From NCEH01 sp043195135 (GTDB taxonomy: Bacteria; Pseudomonadota; Alphaproteobacteria; Rhizobiales; Xanthobacteraceae): a stretch of 64,000 nucleotides of DNA. Below, piece after piece: positions 33,723 to 42,685 of the stretch; the stretch's first letter is position 1, and every line of letters begins with the position of its first letter. A program made the translations under genes and the position numbers. Below the pieces are notes generated by a model that had not been told where the DNA came from, did not search any database, and saw only the letters and a program-made list of their open reading frames with translations. The DNA lies in NCBI RefSeq assembly GCF_043195135.1, contig NZ_JBAFWP010000012.1. One strand, 5' to 3'.

Positions 33723-34913
33723 ATGTCCGTATCGGCCCGCCTTCCGCTCGCCGCGCTTCTTTCGATCGGTTTCGTTCTCGCGGGGTGCAGCCAGCCGCAG
33801 CAGCAGGCCGCGCCTCCGCCGCCGGCTGTGACGGTCGCGAAGCCGAAGAGCCAGACCATCACCGATTACGACGAATATGTCGGCCGCTTCGTTGCCATCA
33901 ACGAAGTGAATGTACATGCGCGCGTCTCGGGCTATCTGTCCCAGATCCACTTCACCGACGGTCAATTGGTGAAGGAAGGCGACCTGCTGTTCACCATCGA
34001 CCAGCGGCCCTTCAAGATCGCCCTCGATTCGGCGCAGGCGAACCTCGCGGTCGCCAAGGCCAATCTCGATTTCGCCCAGACCGACCTCGAGCGCGCCCGC
34101 ACGCTGCTCCAGGACAAGAATTCCAACGCCATCTCCAAGCAGGCGTTCGACCAGCGCACCCAGACCGAGCGCACCGCGGCCGCCACGGTGCAGGCGCAGG
34201 AAGCGGCCGTCGCCTCGGCCAAGCTGGATCTGGAATTCACCGAGCTGCGTGCCCCGGTCGCCGGGCGCATCGGCGATCGCCGGGTTTCGGTGGGCAATTA
34301 CGTGCTGGGCGGCGCGGGCGCCACGCCCACGCTGCTCGCGATCATCGTCTCCACCGACCCGATCCGCTTCGAATTCACCTTCGACGAGGCTTCGCTCCTG
34401 CGTTACCAGCGCCTCAACGACGGCAAAGAGCTGACCGGCGGGCCGGTGAAGCTAAAGTTGATTGATGACAAGAGCTTCGTGCATGTCGGCAAGATGGACT
34501 TCCTGAACAACGTGGTCGATCGCGCCACCGGCACGATCCGCGGCCGCGCCCTGTTCGACAACAAGAACGATCTGTTCCGCCCCGGCATGTTCGCGCGCAT
34601 CCAGCTGCCCGCCTCGGCCGCCTATCAGGCGCTGACGGTGCCGGATTCGGCGATCGGCAGCGAGCAGCTGCGCAAGTTCGTCTATGTGGTCGGCCCCGAG
34701 AATGTGATCCAGCAGAAATTCGTCGAGATCGGCCAGCTGGAAGGCAGCGCGCGGGTCGTCAAGTCCGGCCTCGCGCCGGAAGATCTGGTGGTCGTGAACG
34801 GGCTGATGCGCGTGCGTCCGGGCGTGAAGGTGACGCCGCAGGAGGCCCCCGCGACGCCCGCCGCCGCACCCGCCGCCGCCAATTCGGGTTCAAGCACCGC
34901 CACGGCGAAGTGA
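33723..34913 (+). CDS. RND efflux periplasmic adaptor (membrane fusion protein)
   Basis: The 396-residue lipoprotein links an RND pump to an outer-membrane channel. The signal peptide ends in the lipobox LAGC (C near residue 22). It shows NEVNVHARVSGYLSQIHFTD followed by GQLVKEGDLLFTID, the first half of the lipoyl domain, a coiled-coil hairpin rich in Ala, Gln and Glu at about residues 100-150, and the second half FTELRAPVAGRIG. The C-terminus is Ala/Pro-rich. This is the AcrA/MexA type. The pump gene follows after 12 bases; no TolC-like gene or TetR regulator is adjacent. Confidence 0.93.
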   Translation: MSVSARLPLAALLSIGFVLAGCSQPQQQAAPPPPAVTVAKPKSQTITDYDEYVGRFVAINEVNVHARVSGYLSQIHFTDGQLVKEGDLLFTIDQRPFKIALDSAQANLAVAKANLDFAQTDLERARTLLQDKNSNAISKQAFDQRTQTERTAAATVQAQEAAVASAKLDLEFTELRAPVAGRIGDRRVSVGNYVLGGAGATPTLLAIIVSTDPIRFEFTFDEASLLRYQRLNDGKELTGGPVKLKLIDDKSFVHVGKMDFLNNVVDRATGTIRGRALFDNKNDLFRPGMFARIQLPASAAYQALTVPDSAIGSEQLRKFVYVVGPENVIQQKFVEIGQLEGSARVVKSGLAPEDLVVVNGLMRVRPGVKVTPQEAPATPAAAPAAANSGSSTATAK

Positions 34914-34925
34914 GGAGAAGACCCC

Positions 34926-37900
34926 ATGCGCTTCTCCCATTTCTTCATCGACCGCCCCATCTTCGCGTCGGTCATCTCGGTGGTCGTGCTGATTCTCGGC
35001 GCGGTGTCCTACCTGCGTCTGCCGGTCGCCCAGTATCCCGAAATCGCGCCGCCGGTGATCACCGTGACCGGCCAATATCCCGGCGCCAGCGCCGAGGTGG
35101 TGGCCGAGACGGTGGTGACGCCCATCGAGCAGCAGATCAACGGCGTGGAGGGCATGCTCTATGTCTCCTCCAATTCGTCCGCTGACGGCCGCTTCTCCAT
35201 CTCCGTCACCTTCGACCTCGGCACCAACCTCGATATCGCCCAGGTGCAGGTGCAGAACCGCGTGGCCATCGCCCAGCCGCGCCTGCCGCAGGAAGTGCAG
35301 CAGATCGGCATCGTGACGGCGAAGAGCTCGCCCGACCTGATGCTCGTGGTCAGCCTCTATTCGCCCGACGGCTCGCGCGACCCGCTGTTCATCTCCAATG
35401 TCGCGAACGTCCAGATCAAGGACGTGCTCTCGCGCATCGACGGCGTCGGCTCGATCACCGTGTTCGGTGCCCGCGACTATGCCATGCAGGTGTGGCTCGA
35501 CCCGGCGCGGCTTCAGGAATTGAACCTCACCGCGGGCGATGTCGTCACCGCGCTCCAGGCGCAGAACGTGCAGGTCGCCTCCGGCGTGCTGAACCAGCCG
35601 CCGGTGCCGGAGCAGCGCGCCTTCCAGATCGCGGTGCGCACGCTCGGCCGTCTGTCCGATCCCACCCAGTTCGGCAACGTGGTTATCAAGCAGACCAATA
35701 CCGCGCTGGTGCGGCTGAAGGACGTGGCCCGCGTGGAGATCACCGCGCAGGATTATTCCTCCACCTCGTTCCTCGACCGCGACGTCGCGATCTCGCTCGG
35801 CGTGTTCCAGCGCCCCGGCTCGAACGCGCTGTCCACCGGCAATGCGGTGGTGGCGAAGATGGCGGAGCTGGGCAAGGAACTGCCCTCGGGCCTGAAGTAC
35901 GCGATCTATTACAACCCCACCGAATTCATCCAGCAGTCGGTGGAGGCGGTCATCCACACCATCGGCGAAGCCGTGGTGCTGGTGGTGCTGGTGGTGATCC
36001 TGTTCCTCCAGACCTGGCGCGCGGCGATCATCCCGATCCTGGCGATCCCGATCTCGCTGGTGGGCACCTTCTTCGTCATGACGCTGTTCGGCTTCTCGCT
36101 GAACAATCTGTCGCTGTTCGGCCTGGTGCTCGCCATCGGCATCGTGGTCGACGACGCGATCGTGGTGGTGGAGAACGTCGAGCGCAACATCGAGGCGGGG
36201 CTCAGTCCGCGCGATGCCGCCTACAAGACCATGGACGAGGTGGGCGGGGCGCTGGTGGCGATCTCGCTGGTGCTCTCGGCGGTGTTCATTCCCACCGCCT
36301 TCATCACCGGCATCTCGGGCCAGTTCTATCGCCAGTTCGCGCTGACCATCGCCGGATCGACCCTGATCTCGCTGCTGGTTTCGCTGACGCTCTCGCCCGC
36401 CATGTGCGCCCTGCTGCTGCGGCCGCATGCGCACGCTGACGCGCCGGTCGCCTGGTATGCGCGGCCCCTGGTCGGCTTCTTCCGCATCTTCAACCGGATG
36501 TTCGAGGGCTTGGGCAACGGCTATGCCTGGATGACCCGGCGGCTGGTGCGCATCGTCGCGCTGGTGCTGATCGTCTATGTGGGCATCGTCGGCTTCGGCG
36601 GCTATCTGTTCGTGACGACGCCCCAGGGCTTCATCCCGCAGCAGGATCGCGGCTATCTGATCGTCGCCGTGCAATTGCCGCCCGGCGCCTCCATGCAGCG
36701 CACCGAGGCGGTGATGAAGGCGGCGGCGGACCAGGTGATCGGCACCCCCGGCGTCGGCCACATCATCAACATCGCCGGCTTCTCGGGCGCGACCTTCACC
36801 AACGCGCCCAATGCCGGCGCCATGTTCGTGATCCTGGAGCCGTTCTCCCAGCGCGCCGGCGATCCCGCCCGCACCGCGCCCGCGGTTCAGGGGCAGCTGT
36901 TCCGCAAGCTCGCCTCGATCCAGGAAGCCTTGCTGATCGTGGTGCAGCCGCCGCCGGTGAACGGCATCGGCAATGCCGGCGGTTTCCGCATGATGGTGGA
37001 GGACCGGGTCGGCGCCGGCTATCCGGCGCTCCAGGGCGCGGTCTATGCCATGATGGGCGCGGCGGCGAAGACCCCCGGCCTGATGCAGGTCTATTCGCTG
37101 TTCGAGACCTCGACGCCGCAGATGTATCTCGACATCGACCGGTCGAAGGCCCAGCTGCTCCAGGTGGACGTGGGCAATGTGTTCGCCGCGCTCCAGACCT
37201 ATATCGGGTCGAGCTATGTGAACGACTTCAACCTGTTCTCGCGCACCTTCCGCGTGCAGGTGCAGGCCGATGCGCCGTTCCGCCTCGACCCGAAGGACAT
37301 CCTCGCCATCCGCGTGCGCAATGCGGCGGGCGATACGGTGCCGCTCGGCTCGTTCACCACCATCTCGGACATTTCCGGCCCCTATCGCGTGCCCAGGTAC
37401 AATCTGTATCCGGCTGCGGAACTCGACGGCAGCCCGGCGCCCGGCTATTCCCAGGGTCAGGCGATGGACATCATGCAGAAGCTGGCGGCGCAGGTCCTGC
37501 CGCAGGGCTTCGCCTATGAGTGGACCGCGCTCGCCTATCAGCAGCAACGGGCCGGCAACACCGCCATCTTCGCCTTTGCTCTGGGCGTGGTGTTCGTGTT
37601 CCTGGTGCTTGCGGCACAATATGAGAGCCTGACCTTGCCGCTGGCGGTCATCCTCATCGTGCCCATGTGCCTGGTGGCGGCGCTGATCGGCGTGATCCTG
37701 CGGGGTATGGACAACAACATCCTCACCCAGGTGGGCTTCATCGTGCTGATCGGCTTGGCGGCGAAAAACGCGATTCTGATCGTGGAGTTCGCCAAGCAGC
37801 TGGAGGACCAGGGCCACGGGCGCCAGGAGGCGGCGGTGGAAGCCGCCCGGCTGCGTCTTCGCCCCATCGTCATGACCTCGCTCGCCTTCATCCTCGGCGT

Positions 37901-38132
37901 GGTGCCGCTGGTGTGGGCGGTCGGCGCCGGCGCGGAATTGCGCCAGGCGCTGGGCACGGCGGTGTTCTCCGGCATGATCGGCGTGACGCTGTTCGGCCTC
38001 ATCTTCACGCCGGTGTTCTATGTCACGGCGCGCTGGCTGGCTGCGCTGGGCGGCAAGCCGGCCAAGGACGGTCCGGGCGACCATCCCGCCGGACCGCAGC
38101 GCACAGGTGACCATCCCGCTCCGGCGGAATAG
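34926..38132 (+). CDS. RND multidrug efflux transporter (HAE1 family)
   Basis: This 1068-residue inner-membrane proton/drug antiporter is of the AcrB/MexB type. It starts MRFSHFFIDRPIFASVISVV. The proton-relay aspartates are seen in GIVVDDAIVVVENVERN and the relay lysine in GLAAKNAILIVEFAKQ, with two large periplasmic loops between membrane segments 1-2 and 7-8. It forms an operon with the preceding adaptor gene. The export substrate cannot be told from sequence. Confidence 0.95.
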   Translation: MRFSHFFIDRPIFASVISVVVLILGAVSYLRLPVAQYPEIAPPVITVTGQYPGASAEVVAETVVTPIEQQINGVEGMLYVSSNSSADGRFSISVTFDLGTNLDIAQVQVQNRVAIAQPRLPQEVQQIGIVTAKSSPDLMLVVSLYSPDGSRDPLFISNVANVQIKDVLSRIDGVGSITVFGARDYAMQVWLDPARLQELNLTAGDVVTALQAQNVQVASGVLNQPPVPEQRAFQIAVRTLGRLSDPTQFGNVVIKQTNTALVRLKDVARVEITAQDYSSTSFLDRDVAISLGVFQRPGSNALSTGNAVVAKMAELGKELPSGLKYAIYYNPTEFIQQSVEAVIHTIGEAVVLVVLVVILFLQTWRAAIIPILAIPISLVGTFFVMTLFGFSLNNLSLFGLVLAIGIVVDDAIVVVENVERNIEAGLSPRDAAYKTMDEVGGALVAISLVLSAVFIPTAFITGISGQFYRQFALTIAGSTLISLLVSLTLSPAMCALLLRPHAHADAPVAWYARPLVGFFRIFNRMFEGLGNGYAWMTRRLVRIVALVLIVYVGIVGFGGYLFVTTPQGFIPQQDRGYLIVAVQLPPGASMQRTEAVMKAAADQVIGTPGVGHIINIAGFSGATFTNAPNAGAMFVILEPFSQRAGDPARTAPAVQGQLFRKLASIQEALLIVVQPPPVNGIGNAGGFRMMVEDRVGAGYPALQGAVYAMMGAAAKTPGLMQVYSLFETSTPQMYLDIDRSKAQLLQVDVGNVFAALQTYIGSSYVNDFNLFSRTFRVQVQADAPFRLDPKDILAIRVRNAAGDTVPLGSFTTISDISGPYRVPRYNLYPAAELDGSPAPGYSQGQAMDIMQKLAAQVLPQGFAYEWTALAYQQQRAGNTAIFAFALGVVFVFLVLAAQYESLTLPLAVILIVPMCLVAALIGVILRGMDNNILTQVGFIVLIGLAAKNAILIVEFAKQLEDQGHGRQEAAVEAARLRLRPIVMTSLAFILGVVPLVWAVGAGAELRQALGTAVFSGMIGVTLFGLIFTPVFYVTARWLAALGGKPAKDGPGDHPAGPQRTGDHPAPAE

Positions 38133-38177
38133 AAAGATGCGCGGCAGAAGCCGCGCGTCATTCCCATCGAGAGCGTC

Positions 38178-39203
38178 ATGCACTCTGCCGAAACCGGTCT
38201 ACCCTTCGACGATATCCGCCACCTGATCGCGACCCTGCCGGGTCCGGACGAAGCGGCGCGCGACGCCGCGCGGGAGCGGCAGGGCCAATTGGTGAAGCCG
38301 CCCGGCGCGCTCGGGCGGCTGGAGGATATCGCCGCCCATCTCGCCGCCTGGCAGGGCAAGGCCATGCCCACGGCCGACCGGCCCATGGTCGCGGTGTTCG
38401 CCGGCACCCATGGCGTGACCGAGCGGGGGGTCTCGCCCTATCCCAATTCCGTCACCAAGCAGATGCTCGACACCTTCACCGCCGGCAAGGCGGCGGTGAA
38501 CCAGATCTGCGCCACCTTCGACGCCGGGCTGCGGGTGTTCGACCTCGCGCTCGACCTGCCGACCGGCGACATCACCCAGGAAGCCGCCCTGGACGAGCGC
38601 GCCTGCGCCGCCACCATGGCGTTCGGCATGCAGGCCATCGCCGGGGGGGCGGATGTGCTGGTTCTGGGCGAAATGGGCATCGGCAACACCACGGTCGCCG
38701 CCGCCATCTGCCATGGCCTCTATGGCGGCACGGCGGAGGAATGGGTCGGCGCCGGCACCGGTGCGTCGGGCGAAGTGCTCGCCCGCAAGATCAACGCGGT
38801 CCGCGAGGCGGTGGAGCTGCACCGCGCCGCGCTCGGCGACCCGCTGGAAGTGCTGCGCCGCCTGGGCGGCCGGGAGCTGGCGGCCATGGCCGGCGCCATC
38901 ATCTCCGCCCGCCACGAACGGGTGCCCGTGATCCTCGACGGCTATGTGGTGACGGCCGCCGCCGCCGTGCTCCACGCGCTGGACCCGACCGCCCTCGACC
39001 ATTGCCTCGCCGGCCATGTTTCGGCTGAGCGGGCCCACCGGCAACTGCTGGAGAAGCTGGGCCTGGTGCCGCTGCTGGACCTCGGCATGCGGCTCGGCGA
39101 AGGCTCGGGTGGGGCGCTGGCGGTGGGCATCGTGAAGGCCGCGGTGGCCTGCCATCGGGGCATGGCGACGTTTGCCGAGGCGGGCGTTTCCGACAAGGAC
39201 TGA
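38178..39203 (+). CDS. cobT: Nicotinate-nucleotide--dimethylbenzimidazole phosphoribosyltransferase
   Basis: CobT activates the lower ligand of cobalamin by transferring phosphoribose from nicotinate mononucleotide to dimethylbenzimidazole. The 341-residue protein has QGQLVKPPGALGRLEDIA, VAVFAGTHGVTERGVSPYP, LGEMGIGNTTVAAA and the catalytic glutamate in RLGEGSGGALAVG near the C-terminus. No other cobalamin gene is adjacent. A convergent histidine kinase gene ends 30 bases away. Confidence 0.96.
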   Translation: MHSAETGLPFDDIRHLIATLPGPDEAARDAARERQGQLVKPPGALGRLEDIAAHLAAWQGKAMPTADRPMVAVFAGTHGVTERGVSPYPNSVTKQMLDTFTAGKAAVNQICATFDAGLRVFDLALDLPTGDITQEAALDERACAATMAFGMQAIAGGADVLVLGEMGIGNTTVAAAICHGLYGGTAEEWVGAGTGASGEVLARKINAVREAVELHRAALGDPLEVLRRLGGRELAAMAGAIISARHERVPVILDGYVVTAAAAVLHALDPTALDHCLAGHVSAERAHRQLLEKLGLVPLLDLGMRLGEGSGGALAVGIVKAAVACHRGMATFAEAGVSDKD

Positions 39204-39233
39204 TCCCCGCGGAATGGGCCCCGCGCCGACCGG

Positions 39234-40439
39234 CTACTCGGCCGCAGGGGCAAGGCGCGCCGCGCGCAGTGCGTGCGGCAGGTCCTGCACCGGGGCGTGC
39301 GGTTCCAGCTCCGGCGCGTCCCGCCCGCCCGCCATCTCCGGTTCCGCCGCCGGCAGCGCGCGGGAGGCGGGGAAGGTGACCTGCGCGCGGGTTCCGCCCG
39401 CCGGCCGTGGGTCCAATGTCAGCCGCGCGTCGTGCAGGGCCGCGAGGCCGCGCGCGATGGCAAGCCCCAGCCCGGCGCCGCGCCCGGTGGCGAGATCGAG
39501 CCGGCTCTCGCGGTTGTGCGCCGACAGTTTCAGCGGCAGCTCGGCGCTATCGATGCCCGGGCCGGTATCCTCGATGGCGAGGAACGGCGCGCCGGTTTCG
39601 CTCGTGCCCACATGCAGGCTCACGGTGCCGCCGGCGGGCGTGAACTTCACCGCATTGGCGAGCAGGTTCAGCGTGATCTGCCGCAGCGCCCGCTCGTCCG
39701 CCCACAGGCGCGGCGCGCCCGCAGACGCGCCCACGGCAAGGCGCATGCCCTTGCCATGGGCGGACAGGCGCATCATGTGGGCGCAGTCCGCCGCCAGCGC
39801 ATCGAGGCAGACCGCCGTCTCCAGCAGGGTGCGGTGGCCGGTCTCGATGCGCGCCACGTCCAATATGTCGTCGGCGAGCGCCAGCAGATGGCGGCCCGAG
39901 CTGTGGATGTCGCGGGCGTAATCGCCATAGGTCGCGACCGCATGGGGGCCCAGCACCTCGTCGGCCATCATTTCGGAAAAGCCGATCACCGCGTTCAGCG
40001 GCGTGCGCAATTCGTGGCTCATCTCGGCGAGGAAGCGCGACTTCGCGGCGTTTTCCGCCTGCGCATCGGCGATGTCCTGCCCGGCACGCACAGCTGCCTG
40101 CGTCAGAGCCGCCAGCGCCCGGGTGCCGACGCGCAGCGCGCGGCGAAGGCGCAGGCCCTGCCGGGCGGCCTCAAGCGCGGGAAGCCCGCAGATGGCCAGG
40201 ACCAGCGCCAGGACCGGAAGCGGCGGCCGAAGGGCGGCCGCGAGCAACGCCAGCGCCAGCGTGGCGCCCGCCGCGATCACAAGGCGCCCGGCCGCGCGCC
40301 GCGCGGCGCGGTGGGCCGCTTCGAGATCGCGGGCCGCGTCGGGAATGTCGAAGGGGGGGGCGCTGCGGAATCCGTTCGGCATCCCGGCCCCGGTGGGGCC
40401 GAGGGCGGGGCGAGCGCCAGAGCCGAAGAGGCGTTCCAT
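39234..40439 (-). CDS. PleC/DivJ/PdhS-type sensor histidine kinase
   Basis: The 401-residue kinase has two closely spaced membrane segments at about residues 51-70 and 74-90, no clear sensor domain, and a HisKA domain with MSHELRTPLNAVIGFSEMM (H142) followed by YARDIHSSGRHLLALADDIL. That extended box is typical of the DivJ/PleC/PdhS kinases acting on DivK/PleD. The ATPase domain has NLLANAVKFTP, IEDTGPGID and GRGAGLGLAIARGL. ATG 40439 follows GGAAGG; a GTG 18 bases upstream is the alternative. A perfect CtrA box lies 79 bases upstream. Its partner regulator is not in the window. Confidence 0.88.
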   Translation of the reverse strand: MERLFGSGARPALGPTGAGMPNGFRSAPPFDIPDAARDLEAAHRAARRAAGRLVIAAGATLALALLAAALRPPLPVLALVLAICGLPALEAARQGLRLRRALRVGTRALAALTQAAVRAGQDIADAQAENAAKSRFLAEMSHELRTPLNAVIGFSEMMADEVLGPHAVATYGDYARDIHSSGRHLLALADDILDVARIETGHRTLLETAVCLDALAADCAHMMRLSAHGKGMRLAVGASAGAPRLWADERALRQITLNLLANAVKFTPAGGTVSLHVGTSETGAPFLAIEDTGPGIDSAELPLKLSAHNRESRLDLATGRGAGLGLAIARGLAALHDARLTLDPRPAGGTRAQVTFPASRALPAAEPEMAGGRDAPELEPHAPVQDLPHALRAARLAPAAE

Positions 40440-40517
40440 GGCCCGAACCTTCCGCACACCCGCAGGCAGGTGAGTCCGCCGGCGGGAGGTTTCAGGATGA
40501 CTCCTGCGCGAGGAGGG

Positions 40518-40533
40518 TTAATGAATGGTTAAC
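40518..40533. promoter_or_regulatory. Perfect CtrA-box match (TTAA-N7-TTAAC)
   Basis: TTAATGAATGGTTAAC fits the CtrA consensus exactly: TTAA, seven bases, TTAAC. It lies between the divergent kinase gene (start 40439) and the nuclease-like gene (start 40583), a good position to control either. CtrA is the cell-cycle master regulator of alphaproteobacteria. Confidence 0.65.
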
Positions 40534-40582
40534 GCGGCGGGGCCCCATTGACCATGCGCACGGGAATCGCGTCTTGCACCGC

Positions 40583-41068
40583 ATGCGCCCGCGCGATCTG
40601 CTCACCGCCGCTGCCCTTCTGTTGGCTCTCGCCGCCCTCGCGGCGCTGCTGACGCGCGCGGACGAGATCGCCGGCCCGGCCTTCGCCGTGGACGGCGACA
40701 CGCTGCGCATCCTGGATGTGCGCGTGCGGCTCGAGGGCATCGACGCGCCGGAACTGGCCCAGACCTGCGGCGCGCCGCGCGCGACTTGGCCCTGCGGGGC
40801 AAGGGCTCTGCACCGGCTCGCGCAGGTGCTCGACGTGCCCCTGGTCACCTGCCGCCTGCGCGGCACCGATGCCTATGGGCGGCGCATCGGCACCTGCACG
40901 GCAGGCGGTCGCGACGTGGCGCGCGTGATGGTGGAGGAGGGCTTGGCCCTGGCCCTGTCCGGGCGCGCCTACGGGAGCGAGCAGGACGCGGCGGAGCAGC
41001 AGCGCCTCGGGATCTGGAGCGGACCGTTCCAGCGCCCGGCCGCGTGGCGCGCGGACCATCCGCGCTGA
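40583..41068 (+). CDS. Thermonuclease-family (SNase-like) secreted or membrane-anchored protein
   Basis: The 161-residue protein has an N-terminal hydrophobic segment (about residues 6-24), either a signal peptide or an anchor. The SNase core follows: AVDGDTLRILDVRVRLEGID then APELAQ, TDAYGRRIGTC and a C-terminal EEGLAL...GIWSG region. The conserved Asp and Arg positions of staphylococcal nuclease are recognisable, so a periplasmic nuclease is possible, though many such proteins are uncharacterised. ATG 40583 was chosen over a TTG three codons upstream. It is divergent from the histidine kinase. Confidence 0.8.
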   Translation: MRPRDLLTAAALLLALAALAALLTRADEIAGPAFAVDGDTLRILDVRVRLEGIDAPELAQTCGAPRATWPCGARALHRLAQVLDVPLVTCRLRGTDAYGRRIGTCTAGGRDVARVMVEEGLALALSGRAYGSEQDAAEQQRLGIWSGPFQRPAAWRADHPR

Positions 41069-41135
41069 TCCGCTCGCGTGCTTGACCCAGGCGGTGCCGC
41101 GTGGTGAGTGCCCGCAAAACACCGGAGGCGACGCC

Positions 41136-41747
41136 ATGCAGCTTTATCAGACCACGGGTGCCCCGAACCCGCGACGGGTGGCCATCTTCCTTGCGGAGAA
41201 GGGCATCACGGTCCCCACGGTCGAGGTCAATCTGAGCAAGCTCGAGCATTGGCAGGACGAGTTCGTGAAGCTGCATCCGCGCCGCCGGGTCCCGGTTCTC
41301 GAACTGGACGACGGCACGGTGATTGCCGAGACCATCGCCATCTGCCGCTATTTCGAGGCGGTGCAGGGCGAGCCGCGCCTGTTCGGCACCACGCCGACGG
41401 AACAGGGGCTGGTCGAGATGTGGCAGCGCATGGTGGAGATCGAGCTTCTCATGGCGATCCAGTTCGCCTTCCGCCATCTCCATCCCCGCATGGCGGAGCG
41501 CGAGCAGCCCCAGGTGAAGGAATGGGGCGAGGCGAACAAGCCCAAGGTGCGGGATTTCCTGTTCTTCCTGGACTGCCAGCTGGACAGCCATGCCTTCGTC
41601 GCCGGTGCGAATTTCAGCGTCGCCGATATCACGGCCGGTGTGGCGCTGGACTTCGCGGCCACGGCGCGGATCGAGGTTCCCGCCGAGCTGAACAACATCG
41701 CCCGCTGGCGCGCCGAGATGGCGGAACGCCCGAGCTTCAAGGCCTGA
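41136..41747 (+). CDS. Glutathione S-transferase family protein
   Basis: This 203-residue protein has a thioredoxin-like N-terminal domain (MQLYQTTGAPNPRRVAIFLA, with KLHPRRRVPVLELDDGTVIA then ETIAICRYFE carrying the cis-Pro and the Glu-Thr that bind glutathione) and an all-helical C-terminal domain with the N-capping AGANFSVADITAG. GGAGG lies upstream of ATG 41136. Cytosolic detoxification is the usual role; the substrate is unknown. Confidence 0.9.
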   Translation: MQLYQTTGAPNPRRVAIFLAEKGITVPTVEVNLSKLEHWQDEFVKLHPRRRVPVLELDDGTVIAETIAICRYFEAVQGEPRLFGTTPTEQGLVEMWQRMVEIELLMAIQFAFRHLHPRMAEREQPQVKEWGEANKPKVRDFLFFLDCQLDSHAFVAGANFSVADITAGVALDFAATARIEVPAELNNIARWRAEMAERPSFKA

Positions 41748-41831
41748 ACCGCCCTTTCGCCCGCGCGGGGCCATGCCTATGTGAAGCGGCCGCCGGTGTG
41801 GCGGCGGCTTCGGCAGGGCCGGCGTGTGGCG

Positions 41832-42533
41832 ATGATAAAGGCTGAGATCGGAACGGACGGCGGCGCGGCCGCGGCGCAGACGGCGCCCGCACCCGCGCCG
41901 CGCGAGGATCTTGCCGCGCTGGTGGCCGATATCCGTGCCTGCCGCGCCTGCGTCGAGGCGCCGCTGGGCGCACCTCTGCCCCATGGGCCGCGCCCGGTGC
42001 TGCGGGTGTCGCCGACGGCGCGGATTCTTGTGGCGAGCCAGGCGCCGGGCACCAAGGTGCATCTCTCCGGCCTGCCGTTCACCGATGCCTCGGGAGATCG
42101 CCTGCGCGCCTGGATGGGGGTGAGCAAGGACGAATTCTACGATGTCGCGCGCATCGCCATCGCTCCCATGGGCTTCTGCTTTCCCGGCCAGGACGCGGCC
42201 GGCGGCGACCTGCCGCCGCGGCGGGAATGCGCGCGCCTGTGGCATGACCGCCTGTTCGCCGCCCTGCCGCAGTTCGACATCGTGCTGACCATCGGCCGGC
42301 CGGCGCAGGCCTATCATTTCCGCCGCCTCGGCCTCGGCGATCTGCTCGGCTCCAGCCTGACGCAGACGGTGGAGAACTGGCGTGCGGTGCGGGCGGCGGC
42401 GGGCCCGCGCCTCTATGCCTTGCCCCATCCGTCCTGGCGCAACACCGGCTGGCTGAAGCGCCATCCCTGGTTCGAGGCCGAGGTTCTGCCGGACCTGCGC
42501 GCGGATGTGCGCGACGCCCTCTCGGGGCGGTAG
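41832..42533 (+). CDS. Uracil-DNA glycosylase family protein (Fe-S type, atypical motif A)
   Basis: The 233-residue protein belongs to the UDG superfamily. It has C-x2-C near the N-terminus (RACRAC) and a C-x16-C pair around FCFPGQDAAGG, which fits a 4Fe-4S cluster as in family 4/5 enzymes. Motif A reads ASQAPGTKVHLSGLPFTDAS, with Gln where family 4 enzymes have Glu in GEAPG. Motif B reads LPHPSWRNTGWL. The fold assignment is good; activity on uracil is uncertain because of the motif A change. ATG 41832 was preferred over an upstream GTG frame extension. Confidence 0.82.
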   Translation: MIKAEIGTDGGAAAAQTAPAPAPREDLAALVADIRACRACVEAPLGAPLPHGPRPVLRVSPTARILVASQAPGTKVHLSGLPFTDASGDRLRAWMGVSKDEFYDVARIAIAPMGFCFPGQDAAGGDLPPRRECARLWHDRLFAALPQFDIVLTIGRPAQAYHFRRLGLGDLLGSSLTQTVENWRAVRAAAGPRLYALPHPSWRNTGWLKRHPWFEAEVLPDLRADVRDALSGR

Positions 42534-42685
42534 GTGCCGCCCGCGCGCGAGCGGGCTCCGGCGTCTTTGCGCCGGCGGCACCTTGTGCCAAGCCTTGCCT
42601 CCCGCCACCTGATGCTTTACCGCCCCCACGTGAATGCGAGGCGGCCACCCGGCGTACGGGTGTCGGTCCATGAAGGAGACGCGGA

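Noticed and set aside
34890..38183. A 1097-residue antisense frame opposite the RND transporter
   Set aside because: It is a shadow of the RND gene, whose membrane and proton-relay motifs are unambiguous on the plus strand.
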